Counted from the first letter of the stretch, positions 49,801 through 54,767 are shown. The stretch: 64,000 bases of DNA from Congeria kusceri (GCA_027627225.1 CM051025.1:51520181-51584180), one strand, 5' to 3'. Made by a program: numbers and translations. Notes: generated from the letters alone by a model not told the origin.

Positions 49801-52299
49801 AATTTAGATTCTCACCTTCAAGCAGAGCCTCTGGAACATTTTCAAACTTTGGTTTAATGTGCTGAAGATGTCGCTGTGCATGCTGAAATAGAAATACACA
49901 GAATAAGAATGGGTAGTTTTATCACACACGTGTGTATGTATGGAAAACAACATTAAATTTCATATAATTTGCTTTTTGTGTTTGTTTTTTAATGACAAGC
50001 GTAATTACAGATAGGTTATCTTGGCACTAAGAAATTGAAGTTGGTATTTGATTTTCAGAGTTGGTCAGCCTATCTTAGGATAGCAATATAGAATGGACGG
50101 TTATAATTAATTGCTTTATCGTTGTGCTAGTTCTCACGCTGTAAATGACTAAATTAACAAGTTTAATACAAAAGGAGACATAACACATGTAAGTAAGAAA
50201 TCATATGCACCTTCCATAAACAGGAAATAAACGCATTCCTCTCTGCAGCACTGCTGGCTGTCCATTTATAGACTTTCTCAAAATGAAGATCAAAATCTGC
50301 AAGCTCCTTCAATGAAAGAACATTTAAATAGAGGCAAATTTAATTATATGATTTCGTTAATTTATGACCAAACATCAACTAAAATTTTAGTCACTGTTGT
50401 TTTTTTTAATTTATGAAGTTCGTTGCAAAGTTGTTATGAAATTCTAGTTAATGTAAATTAACTAGCATTCCCTTAAAAATTATGTCTGAAAATTATGATA
50501 GCAAAAGATAAAGCTGAAAATGTTCCAAACAGACAATACTAATGACTGATTTTGTAGGCATGACACTTGTAGTTCTGCTCTGGGCCCACACTCACGAAGC
50601 TCCTTAGGGAAATCTTACAGGACTTCCATTAATTTCTACAGTCTGTGACTGTTTTATGTACAAGTCTTTTTACATTTAAATGTTTACACTAGAAAATATT
50701 GCTTTGATATTTCATATTTAACCCTTCATTTGATCTAAAAATTTCACCTAAATACAATTTAAATTAAAATTTTCCTAAGGAGTTTCGTGAATACCAGACC
50801 TGGGCCCATATCCACAAAGCTCCTTAGTGAAAACTTAAGAAAATTTCTGAATTTTGTAAAGTTCCTTAAGTCTGTAGTAGGTGCATTGAAAGTTGATTTT
50901 GTCTAAAATGGTTTTTTTATGATTAAGAATCAACAGTTGCTTCTTCTTTGACCATTTTAAAAGAGAAATTGTTGATTTTCAGAAATACATTTGTGGCGTG
51001 TCGTGAGAAAACCGGTCTTAATACATGTGCGTAAAGTGTCGTCCCGGATTAGCCTGTGCAGTCCGCACAGGCTAATCCAGGACGGCACTTTCCGCTTGTA
51101 TGGTATTTTCTTTTTCAAGGAAGTCTCTTCTAAACATAAGTCCACTGTAGGCGGAAAGTGCCGTCCTGGATTAGCCTGTGCGGACTGCACAGGCTAATCC
51201 GGGACGACACTATACGCACATGCATTAAGTCCTGTTTTCCCACGCCGCGGCTCATTTTTATTTGAAATTTGCCCTTAAATATGACTTAAGGTAAGATTTT
51301 TCCTTAGGAGCTCTGTGGATATTACTCCAGATGATTAAATCACTTTATATTCTTGTTGGTGGTTATTACCTTATTTGCATCTTTTCCATCGAGTACTTTA
51401 AGCTCTCTCAGTGGCCATGTCAGCTTTTTCTTGTACTTTTCTTTGTCAGATTTCTTGACCAGATAAACATTTACATGGCTCACTCCATCTACATTAGTAC
51501 TCACTGAAAATATATCAAGTTGTACATTGCATGAGAATAAAAAAAAAACGGTTGTTTTTAATAGATGTTATAAACGTTACACATTGTTGACAAAACAATT
51601 TAAGAATTGTAACATTCCATTGTAGAAGTGGAAATGCTGATTGCAAAAGAGGTACAGCTGGACTTTGTCATTGCAAAGTTGTGGGTAATTTGAAATGACT
51701 ACAATATATTTAGATTAAGACTCTACACATGTATTGGGTCCACACATTCAATAAATCTTAATATAAAATAGTGATCATGAATGTATACACATGAGTAAAA
51801 ACCAAGAATCAGTCACTCAGTTTAAGGACATGCTTAATCACTGAAACCTATGAAAAGCGGTAAGAAGTTTGAAGTGTGACAAACTTGGACCAATGCTGGA
51901 TACCTCTTGCCAAAAGCGTCAACATTCCCGACAATCTTATAGAAACTGGAAATCATTTTGAAATATCCGAAAATTTGAGTTCAAAGTTCAAGATAAACAT
52001 ACTTATTTTATATAAAATAAGAATTTATGAAGGAAGAGACTTGAAAATGACTTTCCAGTTGGACATATCCTGAAATACCACTTAAGCAAGTCTGAGTTAA
52101 CAAAGTTCAGATGTATTTGAAATCATAAACAGTTTTCACTATGTAACTAAAATGTAAATTAGATACCTGCTGCACACAAGAAGCTCTGTTTGCTGCTTTT
52201 TTTCTTCTTCCCAGCTTGAGCTACATTAGCAATTCCTACCAGTCGTTCTTCACTAGGGAGAAAGACCTCCTTCTGAAGAATATGCTTAATTGTGGTCAT
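10676..52299 (-). CDS. EXOC1: Exocyst complex component 1 (Sec3), 24 coding exons, complete
   Basis: Subunit of the octameric exocyst, which tethers secretory vesicles to the plasma membrane. In the family, the N-terminal PH-like domain binds PI(4,5)P2 and Rho-type GTPases, and the long helical C-terminal part joins the other subunits. Joining 24 exons with AG acceptors and GT donors gives 2640 coding bases, 879 residues plus stop, against about 894 in human. Every junction phase matches. The product starts [14 protein letters not shown], has lysine-rich patches (GKKKKSSK near residue 32, then [11 protein letters not shown]) in the PH-like region (about 15-130), then coiled-coil and Sec3 C-terminal regions (about 170-860). 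It ends SNIAQSH, the ending I recall for vertebrate EXOC1. Intron positions and residues align along the whole length. The ATG at 52299 lies 12 nt inside its exon, so the 5'UTR probably continues in an upstream exon. No break is seen in the host gene. Identification is by recalled family similarity, not a search. Confidence 0.96.
11169..11240 (-). CDS. EXOC1: EXOC1 coding exon 23 (residues 806-829)
   Basis: 72 nt, phase 0. Codes for [20 protein letters not shown] followed by NLYE, aligning to vertebrate [20 protein letters not shown]. Confidence 0.97.
11429..11726 (-). mobile_element. tRNA-derived SINE, family 1, complete, 10-bp TSD
   Basis: Flanked by TGGACAGGTT at 11419-11428 and 11727-11736. 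Minus-strand head GGCTAGTTCAGTTGGTAGAG (A box) and GGGTTCGATTACC (B box), family body, and an AAAC-repeat tail (TTTGTTTGTTTGTTTATTTG on the plus strand). The intact duplication makes this the reference copy for the family. Confidence 0.9.
11866..12047. repeat. ~95-bp direct tandem duplication in intron 22
   Basis: Two adjacent copies of a block containing AATGGCTTATA, AGCAAACTAGA.GTATGT and AATCTAAGTGAAA lie just downstream (minus sense) of exon 22. Confidence 0.75.
12066..12188 (-). CDS. EXOC1: EXOC1 coding exon 22 (residues 765-805)
   Basis: 123 nt, phase 0. [20 protein letters not shown] and [15 protein letters not shown] match the vertebrate FFEGVEARVAQG and [15 protein letters not shown] segments. 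Confidence 0.97.
12321..13545. mobile_element. TTAA-flanked DNA transposon-like repeat, copy 1, uninterrupted
   Basis: Ends are inverted: TTAAAGACGTTCGCAACAA at the left and TTGTTGTGAACGTCCTTAA at the right. The interior holds three diverged copies of a ~400-bp block (CCAAACGACAGATTT, GGGGTCAC.GGCC.TGTTCCGGAAAT, TTTGGCAATACA). No transposase. TTAA at both ends would suit a TTAA-target superfamily such as piggyBac, but this rests on the ends only. Present again at 17378-22602. Confidence 0.75.
13585..13806. repeat. ~62-bp tandem array, about 4 units, intron 21
   Basis: Units share TACTTCTGTTGTTGACCTGG, AATACAG and CCTGTCC.GCC. Diverged, non-coding. Confidence 0.75.
14390..14481. repeat. ~40-bp short tandem, ~2.5 units
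   Basis: Repeated (A/G)TACATTTACCCT.ATAAATT.TGG motif, just downstream (minus sense) of exon 21. Confidence 0.7.
14566..14690 (-). CDS. EXOC1: EXOC1 coding exon 21 (residues 723-764)
   Basis: 125 nt. [20 protein letters not shown] and LGRPLEKLH match vertebrate [20 protein letters not shown] and LGQPLEKLN. Donor GTAAGA. Confidence 0.97.
15079..15099 (-). CDS. EXOC1: EXOC1 coding exon 20, 21-nt microexon (residues 716-722)
   Basis: 21 nt coding for ENFHHMY with one base carried over, matching vertebrate ENFHHIF exactly in place. Acceptor TTTCAG, donor GTAAGT. Confidence 0.95.
15327..15480 (-). CDS. EXOC1: EXOC1 coding exon 19 (residues 665-716)
   Basis: 154 nt. [20 protein letters not shown] and KTPKEVIMM are strong matches to vertebrate [22 protein letters not shown] and KTPRDVVMM. 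Donor G|GTAGGC. Confidence 0.97.
15776..16306. repeat. 28-bp minisatellite, ~19 units, EXOC1 intron 18
   Basis: Unit CATATCTGC(T/C)AAGTCATGGT plus AGCACTAA. Variant units (TCGCACTAA, AGAACAAA) recur in the same order about 140 bp apart, a higher-order pattern of five units. Confidence 0.95.
16611..16694 (-). CDS. EXOC1: EXOC1 coding exon 18 (residues 637-664)
   Basis: 84 nt, phase 0. [20 protein letters not shown] and ISFVHNFE align without gaps to the vertebrate segment before EFAG. Acceptor TTTTCAG, donor GTATGT. Confidence 0.95.
17069..17216. repeat. 148-bp near-perfect foldback, intron 17
   Basis: Arm TTTGTTTTCGGTGTGATAAC... with GGGAGACAAT pairs with ATTGTCTCCC...GTTATCACAC(T)GAAAACAAA; the loop lies near GAGCGCTTGCGC. 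A second imperfect foldback follows to ~17335 (ATTCTATGCT against AGCATAAAAT). It is probably a miniature foldback transposon. Confidence 0.85.
17684..20985 (+). mobile_element. Tandem-core Helitron-like element (GCTCACCTGAG type), 3.3 kb
   Basis: Starts ACAAGAG, then the small hairpin GGGCCATGATGGCCC, then GCTCACCTGAG. Ends CTCAGGTGAGCTAAAAA followed by T. The interior is a long array of ~175-190 bp units, each with AAGTCTATATAAACCATGTG, TTTTGACCCCAGGGGCAT, CAATCTTTGTAGAGGACCAC and TACATACCAAATATGAAACC. It has no coding capacity; a separate transposon is nested at 18868-19514. The pattern resembles the bivalve 'pearl' and Helentron-associated elements, a family assignment inferred from architecture. 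Confidence 0.75.
18868..19514. mobile_element. Nested MITE, CCGTAA TIR, TA target duplication
   Basis: Left end CCGTAATTACTCAGTCATAA and right end CTTATGA...TTTTTACGG are inverted repeats (shared GTCATAAGT and ATAAGTCAAGA blocks). TA flanks both sides (18866-67 and 19515-16), and the surrounding unit reads through as CACTATACAATG without it. It is 647 bp with no transposase frame. TA duplication suggests a Tc1/mariner-type origin. Confidence 0.8.
21283..22081 (+). mobile_element. Tandem-core Helitron-like element (CTCGACTATTCAAAG type), copy 1
   Basis: Starts ACAAGAGCTGTCAGAGGACAG (hairpin CTGTC/GACAG) then CTCGACTATTCAAAG. Ends CTTTGAATAGTCGAGCTAAAA, so the 15-bp subterminal repeats are perfect. 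Four ~160-bp core units contain GGGGCATAA.TCTGTCAAAA, CAGAGTTATGG and AGTTTTGAAGTTACAAAACT. Same outer ends as the GCTCACCTGAG type, different interior. Confidence 0.8.
22699..22825 (-). CDS. EXOC1: EXOC1 coding exon 17 (residues 594-636)
   Basis: 127 nt. Codes for [13 protein letters not shown] and [11 protein letters not shown], matching vertebrate NSLYMLVKMSHHV and TVKRNFDK. Donor GTATGG. Confidence 0.97.
22905..23199 (+). mobile_element. tRNA-derived SINE, family 2, complete, 11-bp TSD
   Basis: Flanked by GCCAGTAGCTA at 22894-22904 and 23200-23210. The head has the A box TGGTCTAGTGG and B box GGTTCGAGCC (22921-22975). Then comes a conserved-looking middle (CGCATGAGATGTTAAACAGA, ACACTTAAAGACCCAGG) like the central domains of widespread metazoan SINEs, and a CA-rich tail. 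The acceptor stem does not pair, so it is not a tRNA gene. In EXOC1 intron 16. Confidence 0.9.
23376..23456 (-). CDS. EXOC1: EXOC1 coding exon 16 (residues 567-594)
   Basis: 81 nt with split codons at both ends. Codes for [20 protein letters not shown], aligned to the vertebrate segment after KIFR. Acceptor TTTCAG, donor GTAAGA. Confidence 0.94.
23541..24408. mobile_element. hAT-type MITE, 8-bp TSD, intron 15
   Basis: Target duplication GTAAATAC at 23533-23540 and 24409-24416. Ends TAGTGATGTCAACG and CGTTGCCATCCCTA are inverted repeats of the TAGGGATGGCAACG kind. Subterminal GAATATTC motifs recur near both ends. At 868 bp, the longest open frame (minus strand) is not a transposase. Confidence 0.9.
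24691..27290 (+). mobile_element. Tandem-core Helitron-like element (GCTCACCTGAG type), copy 2
   Basis: Starts ACAAGAGGGCCACAATGGCC and ends CTCAGGTGAGCTAAAAA followed by T. The core of ~180-bp units is homologous to 17684-20985 (GTCTATATAAACCATGTGAC, ACCCCAGGGGCATAATTTGA). Open frames across it arise from the repeat. In EXOC1 intron 15. Confidence 0.8.
27627..28348 (+). mobile_element. Tandem-core Helitron-like element (CTCGACTATTCAAAG type), copy 2
   Basis: Starts ACAAGAGCTGTCAGAGGACAG then GCTCGACTAATCAAAG; the decayed end is CTTCAAATAGTAAAGCTAAAA. Core units match those at 21283-22081. The TIRs are more diverged than in the first copy. Confidence 0.75.
28984..29660. mobile_element. Repeat element with ATGCTCCCC hairpin head and tandem core
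   Basis: Head TATGCTCCCC...GGGGGGAGCATATAG forms a hairpin, followed by GTCCGTCCGTCCTTCCGTCC and four ~130-150 bp units with TCTCAG.AACTA.TGGC, CATATAACCAGGATGTTCCG and TTTTTCTCAGAGTTATGG. Similar design to the ACAAGAG elements but different ends. The right boundary is approximate. Confidence 0.55.
29661..30268. other. Intron 15 remainder, nothing recognised
   Basis: AT-rich sequence leading to the 24-nt exon 15 (downstream in plus coordinates); no repeat terminus or exon seen. Confidence 0.35.
30269..30292 (-). CDS. EXOC1: EXOC1 coding exon 15, 24-nt microexon (residues 559-567)
   Basis: Only 24 nt: acceptor TTTGCAG and an optimal donor GTAAGT. It codes for RQINDEM plus split codons on both sides, matching vertebrate IRQMMIKIFR. 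It lies between the two longest introns (7.7 and 6.8 kb). The phase is required to join exons 14 and 16. Confidence 0.92.
30766..31046. mobile_element. Double-hairpin palindromic MITE, copy 2 (best preserved)
   Basis: Outer ends GCAGAGATATGAGGCGCGTC and GACGCGCCTCATATCTCTGC are exact complements over 20 bp, continuing through CTTAATGCATTAACGTAAAG. Each arm has an inner foldback (AGCCTGTGCAGTCCGCACAG). In EXOC1 intron 14. Confidence 0.9.
31491..31713. mobile_element. Double-hairpin palindromic MITE, copy 3, deleted
   Basis: Same family: ATGAGGCATGTCGTGGGAAA and CTTTAAGCACTTGCATTAAG ends. The right inner hairpin is deleted and the right terminus is cut short. Confidence 0.8.
31714..33499. other. 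Intron 14 stretch without recognised features
   Basis: No exon of EXOC1 is missing from the protein alignment, so none is expected here. Open frames near 33301-33546 are unrecognised. Confidence 0.4.
33500..33872. repeat. 42-bp minisatellite, ~9 units, intron 14
   Basis: Unit AATAAGCCTTCCGATAACAG plus TGATTATCAAATGCGGTATAGT. Because 42 is a multiple of three, several frames on both strands stay open and give repetitive pseudo-proteins of 98-176 codons. I do not regard these as genes. Confidence 0.95.
33873..35070. other. Intron 14 stretch, one splice-flanked 19-nt block, otherwise nothing
   Basis: 34935-34953 (minus) sits between an AG and a GTAAAG but breaks the reading frame; see rejected items. 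The rest is AT-rich and featureless. Confidence 0.35.
35071..36222. mobile_element. Tandem-core element with GATGCCCCCACC / GGTGGGGGCAT ends
   Basis: Starts ACTAGAAATGTGTCCACAGACAC (hairpin GTGTC/GACAC) then GATGCCCCCACC; ends GATGGTGGGGGCATAC. About four core units repeat GACCTTTGACCTTTAAGTGT, CTTGACCTTC and TAATGCTTATCACTTCTGCC. The 5' hairpin plus tandem core parallels the ACAAGAG elements. Confidence 0.65.
36223..37189. other. Intron 14 stretch, nothing recognised
   Basis: AT-rich. A 104-codon open frame (36811-37125, plus) has no recognisable motif and no exon-like context. Confidence 0.35.
37190..37934. mobile_element. Tandem-core repeat element ending GGGCCCTAATAA
   Basis: Begins ACTAGAGCTTTGTCACAGGA; contains GTGACCTTGACCTTGA.CCCA and two ~130-bp units with ACAAAGG.CA.AACTC.AGAA and AATGAGATCTATCCA. 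The right end is GGGCACCCGCAATC...TTGCAGGGCCCTAATAA. Immediately downstream of EXOC1 exon 14 (minus sense). Confidence 0.55.
38004..38074 (-). CDS. EXOC1: EXOC1 coding exon 14 (residues 536-559)
   Basis: 71 nt coding for an acidic loop ([12 protein letters not shown]) then KPKITI and two bases of a split codon. The donor CA|GTAGGT is chosen because a later GT would bring an in-frame stop. The loop is variable in the family, so this boundary is slightly less certain. Confidence 0.85.
38356..38743. mobile_element. Possible MITE with ATTACAGT ends, intron 13
   Basis: Left ATTACAGTAAAACTTCTTGA and right GTTATTGTTTAACTGTAAT are short inverted repeats; internal CGAGTTATTTTAGT.C motifs recur. The assignment is tentative. 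Confidence 0.4.
38817..38924 (-). CDS. EXOC1: EXOC1 coding exon 13 (residues 500-535)
   Basis: 108 nt, phase 0. [20 protein letters not shown] is almost identical to vertebrate EQVLSELEPLCLAEQDF, the best-conserved segment. Acceptor TTTCAG, donor GTATGG. Confidence 0.97.
39495..39643 (-). CDS. EXOC1: EXOC1 coding exon 12 (residues 450-499)
   Basis: 149 nt. A serine-rich linker ([12 protein letters not shown]) is followed by [14 protein letters not shown]. This is the poorly conserved low-complexity loop of the family; the ends and phase still agree. Confidence 0.9.
39665..39893. mobile_element. MITE with TACTGTAAATCATT ends, intron 11/12 region
   Basis: Left TATACTGTAAATCATTATTT and right AAATAAAATGATTTTACACT are inverted repeats around a core with paired GGTCTTAAATTTG.GC motifs. 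TA flanks are plausible. It lies in intron 11, just upstream (minus sense) of exon 12. Confidence 0.6.
40259..40361 (-). CDS. EXOC1: EXOC1 coding exon 11 (residues 416-449)
   Basis: 103 nt. Codes for [20 protein letters not shown], aligned to vertebrate YMDYLSRLYEREIKDFFE. The donor GTACAT is placed by the phase needed for exon 12. Confidence 0.93.
40936..41205. mobile_element. Double-hairpin palindromic MITE, copy 4, intron 10
   Basis: ATATGAGGGGCGTCGTGAGA ... GACGCACCTCATAT ends, with both inner hairpins (AGCCTGTGCAGACTGCACAG). About 110 bp from the splice donor of exon 10. Confidence 0.88.
41318..41467 (-). CDS. EXOC1: EXOC1 coding exon 10 (residues 366-415)
   Basis: 150 nt, phase 0. Codes for [20 protein letters not shown] and [10 protein letters not shown]; the HRDL..Y..LM.WLK motif is diagnostic for Sec3. 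Confidence 0.96.
41800..41909 (-). CDS. EXOC1: EXOC1 coding exon 9 (residues 329-365)
   Basis: 110 nt with a split first codon. Codes for [20 protein letters not shown] and [10 protein letters not shown], matching vertebrate RFxxLxxxFxxRLxxHLNNVF. Donor GTATGT. Confidence 0.95.
42433..42565 (-). CDS. EXOC1: EXOC1 coding exon 8 (residues 285-328)
   Basis: 133 nt. Codes for [20 protein letters not shown] and a helical stretch ending HAAIHP. It belongs to the Sec3 C-terminal family region. A CAT/CAC microsatellite lies just upstream in intron 7. Confidence 0.93.
42571..42690. repeat. CAT/CAC/CAG trinucleotide tract, intron 7
   Basis: Interrupted ATC/ACC/AGC triplets beginning just upstream (minus sense) of exon 8's acceptor. 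Open frames of poly-Met or poly-Val type across it are artefacts. Confidence 0.9.
42691..43765. other. Intron 7 remainder, nothing recognised
   Basis: AT-rich. Short direct repeat ACTATATAAAATCATAAA near 43370-43405; no exon or repeat terminus seen. Confidence 0.35.
43766..43867 (-). CDS. EXOC1: EXOC1 coding exon 7 (residues 251-284)
   Basis: 102 nt, phase 0. [15 protein letters not shown] continues the coiled coil; the exon ends [10 protein letters not shown], matching vertebrate KLLSEIEFLV. Confidence 0.95.
43868..44938. other. EXOC1: EXOC1 intron 6, no features recognised
   Basis: Between exons 7 and 6. No repeat termini or open frames worth naming. Confidence 0.5.
44939..45064 (-). CDS. 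EXOC1: EXOC1 coding exon 6 (residues 209-250)
   Basis: 126 nt, phase 0. Codes for [20 protein letters not shown] and LDSYDKILQ, the first predicted coiled-coil of Sec3. Strong donor GTAAGA. Confidence 0.96.
45546..47050. mobile_element. 1.5-kb DNA transposon, perfect CAGGGTTTCCCGCA TIR
   Basis: CAGGGTTTCCCGCA at the left and TGCGGGAAACCCTG at the right are exact complements, flanked by ATACC (45541-45545 and 47051-47055). Subterminal GGCATGTC and GCATGTCGGC motifs recur on both sides. The 45590-45960 part is a GC-rich degenerate array of AAATCGGCC-type units unlike the AT-rich surroundings. No transposase frame; the superfamily is uncertain. Confidence 0.8.
47244..48003 (+). mobile_element. 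Nested tandem-core element, ACAAGATTCTGTGTTT head
   Basis: Head AACAAGATTCTGTGTTTGAA with hairpin TGTGTTT/AAACACA then CATGCCCCCG. About 4.5 units of ~180 bp repeat AATTAGGTCAAGGTCAAAGT, GATATGGGTGGATTGG and AAATCTAGTTAACCAAGAAA. Ends near GACGGACGGATCACTATAGG. The surrounding element's core resumes afterwards. Confidence 0.65.
48446..49026 (-). repeat. Satellite of exon-5 end plus 5' splice site (6 copies and the true one)
   Basis: Minus-strand cores beginning TGTCCATACTTAATGGGGTA and continuing GGAATTAC recur at 48446, 48516, 48591, 48664, 48739 and 48920. The genuine EXOC1 exon 5 end and donor is at 48999-49026. Spacing is 70-79 bp except one gap of 181 bp. The rest of each unit (TTCACTCAGTCTAACTTTT, CAAAGATTTGTAGTAATTCC on the plus strand) is intronic. 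Every copy therefore carries exon-like sequence followed by a GTAGGA-like donor. Confidence 0.85.
49010..49203 (-). CDS. EXOC1: EXOC1 coding exon 5 (residues 144-208)
   Basis: 194 nt. The acidic linker ([10 protein letters not shown]) is followed by [19 protein letters not shown] and the terminal LDG. The donor is GGG|GTAGGAATTAC. Just downstream in the intron lie six imperfect copies of this exon end and donor (see 48446-49026). Confidence 0.95.
49247..49538 (+). mobile_element. Short tandem-core Helitron-like element (GCTCACCTGAG type), intron 4
   Basis: Head GTGGGCCAATATGGCCC (hairpin) then GCTCACCTGAG; ends GTGCTCAGGCGAGCTAAAAAA. Only ~290 bp, without the tandem core, so a minimal or deleted member. 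Confidence 0.7.
49816..49882 (-). CDS. EXOC1: EXOC1 coding exon 4 (residues 122-143)
   Basis: 67 nt, phase 0 to 1. Codes for [20 protein letters not shown], the end of the PH-like domain and start of the linker. Acceptor ATTTCAG, donor GTGAGA. Confidence 0.93.
50211..50306 (-). CDS. EXOC1: EXOC1 coding exon 3 (residues 90-121)
   Basis: 96 nt in phase 0. It codes for [20 protein letters not shown] and ends ISCLWK, a near match to the vertebrate PH-like domain segment, including the FxLHFEKxYKW motif. Confidence 0.96.
50576..50805. mobile_element. MITE, GGGCCCA..TC.CGAAGCTCCTTAG ends
   Basis: Left CTGGGCCCACACTCACGAAGCTCC and right CCTAAGGAGTTTCGTGAATA are inverted repeats. Same family as the adjacent 50806-51333 element; intron 2. 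Confidence 0.65.
50806..51333. mobile_element. Second member of the GGGCCCA..CTCCTTAG family, with nested MITE
   Basis: Left CTGGGCCCATATCCACAAAG, CTCCTTAG; right CCTTAGGAGCTCTGTGGATA. It is split by the double-hairpin MITE at 50992-51255. Confidence 0.65.
50992..51255. mobile_element. Double-hairpin palindromic MITE, copy 5, nested
   Basis: Ends GTGGCGTGTCGTGAGAAAAC and GTTTTCCCACGCCGCGG, with inner hairpins AGCCTGTGCAGTCCGCACAG and AGCCTGTGCGGACTGCACAG. Inserted in the 50806-51333 MITE. Confidence 0.88.
51370..51503 (-). CDS. EXOC1: EXOC1 coding exon 2 (residues 45-89)
   Basis: The acceptor is TTTTCAG and the donor GTAATA; 134 nt enters with a split codon. Contains [20 protein letters not shown], the basic core of the PH-like domain that in the family contacts phosphoinositides. 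Confidence 0.95.
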
Positions 52300-52311
52300 C
52301 TCTGTCTGGGC
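52167..52311 (-). CDS. EXOC1: EXOC1 exon with start codon (coding 1, residues 1-44)
   Basis: The acceptor TTATTCAG precedes a 12-nt 5'UTR stub, then ATG at 52299; the donor is GTATCT. It codes for the N-terminus of the lipid-binding PH-like domain, with basic stretch GKKKKSSK. The exon starts inside the 5'UTR, so at least one upstream non-coding exon is expected; I could not find it. Confidence 0.93.
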
Positions 52312-52641
52312 CTGAATAATAAGAAATAGCATAAAAAACTAGTATACTGGGAAATTGTTATCTGGGAAATTTAGTCTCACTAAACTGGTAAAATCAATCT
52401 GCTATATTCTAATCTATGCCATATCACTATGATATAAAAATAATGCTTTTAAATTAACTGTTTTTTTCTTACACTGGTCTTCAAGAAGCATTCGAAAGAA
52501 TAACATGAGTGAACCAAACATAAGTATATATCAAGATCAAGATCCAGTCTAAACTACCACACCTTGTTAAAATGTGTGACTAAAATGTTTTCATCAAATA
52601 AAAAATCAATTTGGCAAGTATGTGATATGCTACAGTGCATG

Positions 52642-53351
52642 CCGAAGTTGGTCGATTCCCCCTGTATATAGACAGATATGTCAGGATCGTTAAATATTTT
52701 TTTAAATTATACACTTTAAAACAGGGAAATTGTATTCTTAAACAAATTGCGTTATTACAGAGATTAGAAATTGAATGCAAAAATAACGCAAACAATTGGA
52801 CATCGAAAGTACGGGACATTCTTAACCAAACCGGTTTTGCCGATGTATGGCTATTCCCTGAATCAGTGAACACAGATCAATTTATCCCGTTACTTAAAAA
52901 CAGATTACGAGACCAGTACATCACTAGCTGGAATGTCAGTGTCACATCATCTAGCTCAATGATTCTATATAAGGAACTAAAACCAGTATTCGAAAGATCA
53001 TCGTATCTTGATATTGTTGAAAATATCAAACATAGGAATATTATTTCTAAATTACGTTTGTCGTCTCACAAATTATTTATAGAAACGGGTAGACACCATA
53101 ACATTGTCCGAGATCAACGCAAATGTGTGTTATGCAACCTAAATGACATCGAGGATGAATGTCACTTTGTTCTTAAATGCCCTTATTATGCTGATGTCAG
53201 GAATACATTAATTCCAAAGTATTATAGATCCCGTCCAAATATGTACAAGTTTATCGAACTAATAAATAGTTCAAACAAAATATTGTTAAGAAAACTAGCT
53301 ATTTTTTGTATAAAATGCTTTAAAATACGAGAAAATGTCATATATATGTAG
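52642..53351 (+). pseudogene. LINE ORF2 C-terminal fragment
   Basis: About 236 open codons ending in TAG at 53351. The reverse-transcriptase catalytic part is absent through 5' truncation. The visible C-terminal region has a CxxC...H...C zinc-type motif (KCVLCNLNDIEDECHFVLKC) typical of the tail of some LINE ORF2 proteins. The reading begins at the insertion junction, so there is no genuine start codon. No internal stops, consistent with a young insertion. Confidence 0.8.
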
Positions 53352-53631
53352 TATAAAATATTTATATTTTTTCACAAAGAAAACATGTACAAATAATGTA
53401 ATATTGTTGAAATTGTTAAAATACGTGTGACATTATGTAGTCACTATGTATTAACCTCATCCATGTGACATTCTCACGAAAACATGTTTATTTCGTGTCT
53501 ATTTAAATTGATTTATCTTCGAAATGATGTATGTTTTGTATTTACTTCAAACGCATGTTGTTATTGTATATGTGTGTTAATGACGATGAGCTTTATATGC
53601 TTAAGTCGAAAAATAAACTATTCTGTATTCT
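52642..53631 (+). mobile_element. 5'-truncated LINE (non-LTR retrotransposon), 13-bp TSD
   Basis: Flanked by the perfect 13-bp duplication GCTACAGTGCATG (52629-52641 and 53632-53644). It contains the 3' end of a LINE ORF2 (see 52642-53351), a ~280-bp 3'UTR and the end AAAATAAACTATTCTGTATT rather than a long poly(A). A clean, recent-looking insertion just upstream of the first EXOC1 exon seen. Confidence 0.9.
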
Positions 53632-53644
53632 GCTACAGTGCATG

Positions 53645-54206
53645 AGTTTGACAAGACAGTGTTGTTCACAGGGTGTTCAGTAGACTGTCAATTTCAAGGG
53701 TCAATGACCCTTTGACCAAAATTTTCAAGGGTCAAAATTCAATTCTGAAGAGTGAAAATCAAATATTCAGAAGTCACCAAAACAAAAACAGACAAACTCA
53801 AGGTTCACATTATACTAATATAGCATATTAAAAAATATTACTAAAATAAAAAATCAACCTGGTCATGATCATAATATTAAAAATTAACCTTTGTAAGTTT
53901 GTGTTAGGTGTTGTTCTTTTGTTGTTGTTTTTTCATTCAATGTATAATTGTTTTGAAAGACCTAAAAATGTAAGATATTGCAAATTGATCAATATAAAAG
54001 AAAAACAAAACTTAATGCTGCTATTTTTTTGTTTTATCAACAAATATCCGAAAGCGTTGTCCAAAATTATTGACAGTTGTAAATTTTTGGCCAATTTTTG
54101 TGTAAGTGTTTCTGGTGTTTTTAATCAGTATTGTTTTTAGATTATTATATTTTATGTGAAATATTGTTATTATTTAACATTCTAAACAACATTTCATCGA
54201 CATTTG
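53645..54206. other. Spacer between LINE and LTR element, nothing recognised
   Basis: Contains a short TTCAAGGGTCAA repeat near 53693-53740 and a 91-codon AT-rich open frame without motif. Confidence 0.4.
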
Positions 54207-54432
54207 TGTTTGGTTGGAGTGTTAATTGACAACAAGTCTATATTACAAATCTTATATTTATTAACACAACACAACTATATGAATCTACTTGGTGAATGTG
54301 AGTAACAAGAGAGAGAGAGAGAGTGGTTTAATTGAACTGCCACACTGATGTGTGCACTGGCTATTTATACTGATAAGCCCTGTGGCTCATAGTAGACTGG
54401 CTACCCTTAAACATGAGAACTATAATACAACA
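54207..54432 (-). repeat. 3' LTR of the gypsy element (226 bp)
   Basis: Partner of 58867-59088; next to the target duplication ATTTG on its outer side and the polypurine tract on its inner side. Confidence 0.95.
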
Positions 54433-54446
54433 TCTCCCTTTTTAAA
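54433..54446 (-). promoter_or_regulatory. Polypurine tract
   Basis: AAAAAGGGAGA directly before the 3' LTR in element sense: the expected plus-strand primer for reverse transcription. Confidence 0.8.
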
Positions 54447-54767
54447 TTAGTTTCAATATGTCATAAACATAAATTAGTGTATACAATATAGTTTTATGCA
54501 TATTCAAGAACTATTGAAAAATGTTTAAAATGCCTCTCTGATACTTGTAATGATTTAAGTAGTGTCTGGCAATCTCTATCACTATTAACTGATAAATAAT
54601 TAATCTGACCATCAATTACAAAAACCTCAGCTCTAACCACTGCTGCTGTAGTAAAGCTGTTTACACTAACTGTCACTCAAACACTGTTAATCCTAAATCA
54701 CAGACTTGATGTAAACTGAAACAGTTTATCAAATGTCCATTATCTGTCTAGGCTTCACCTGGTGACC

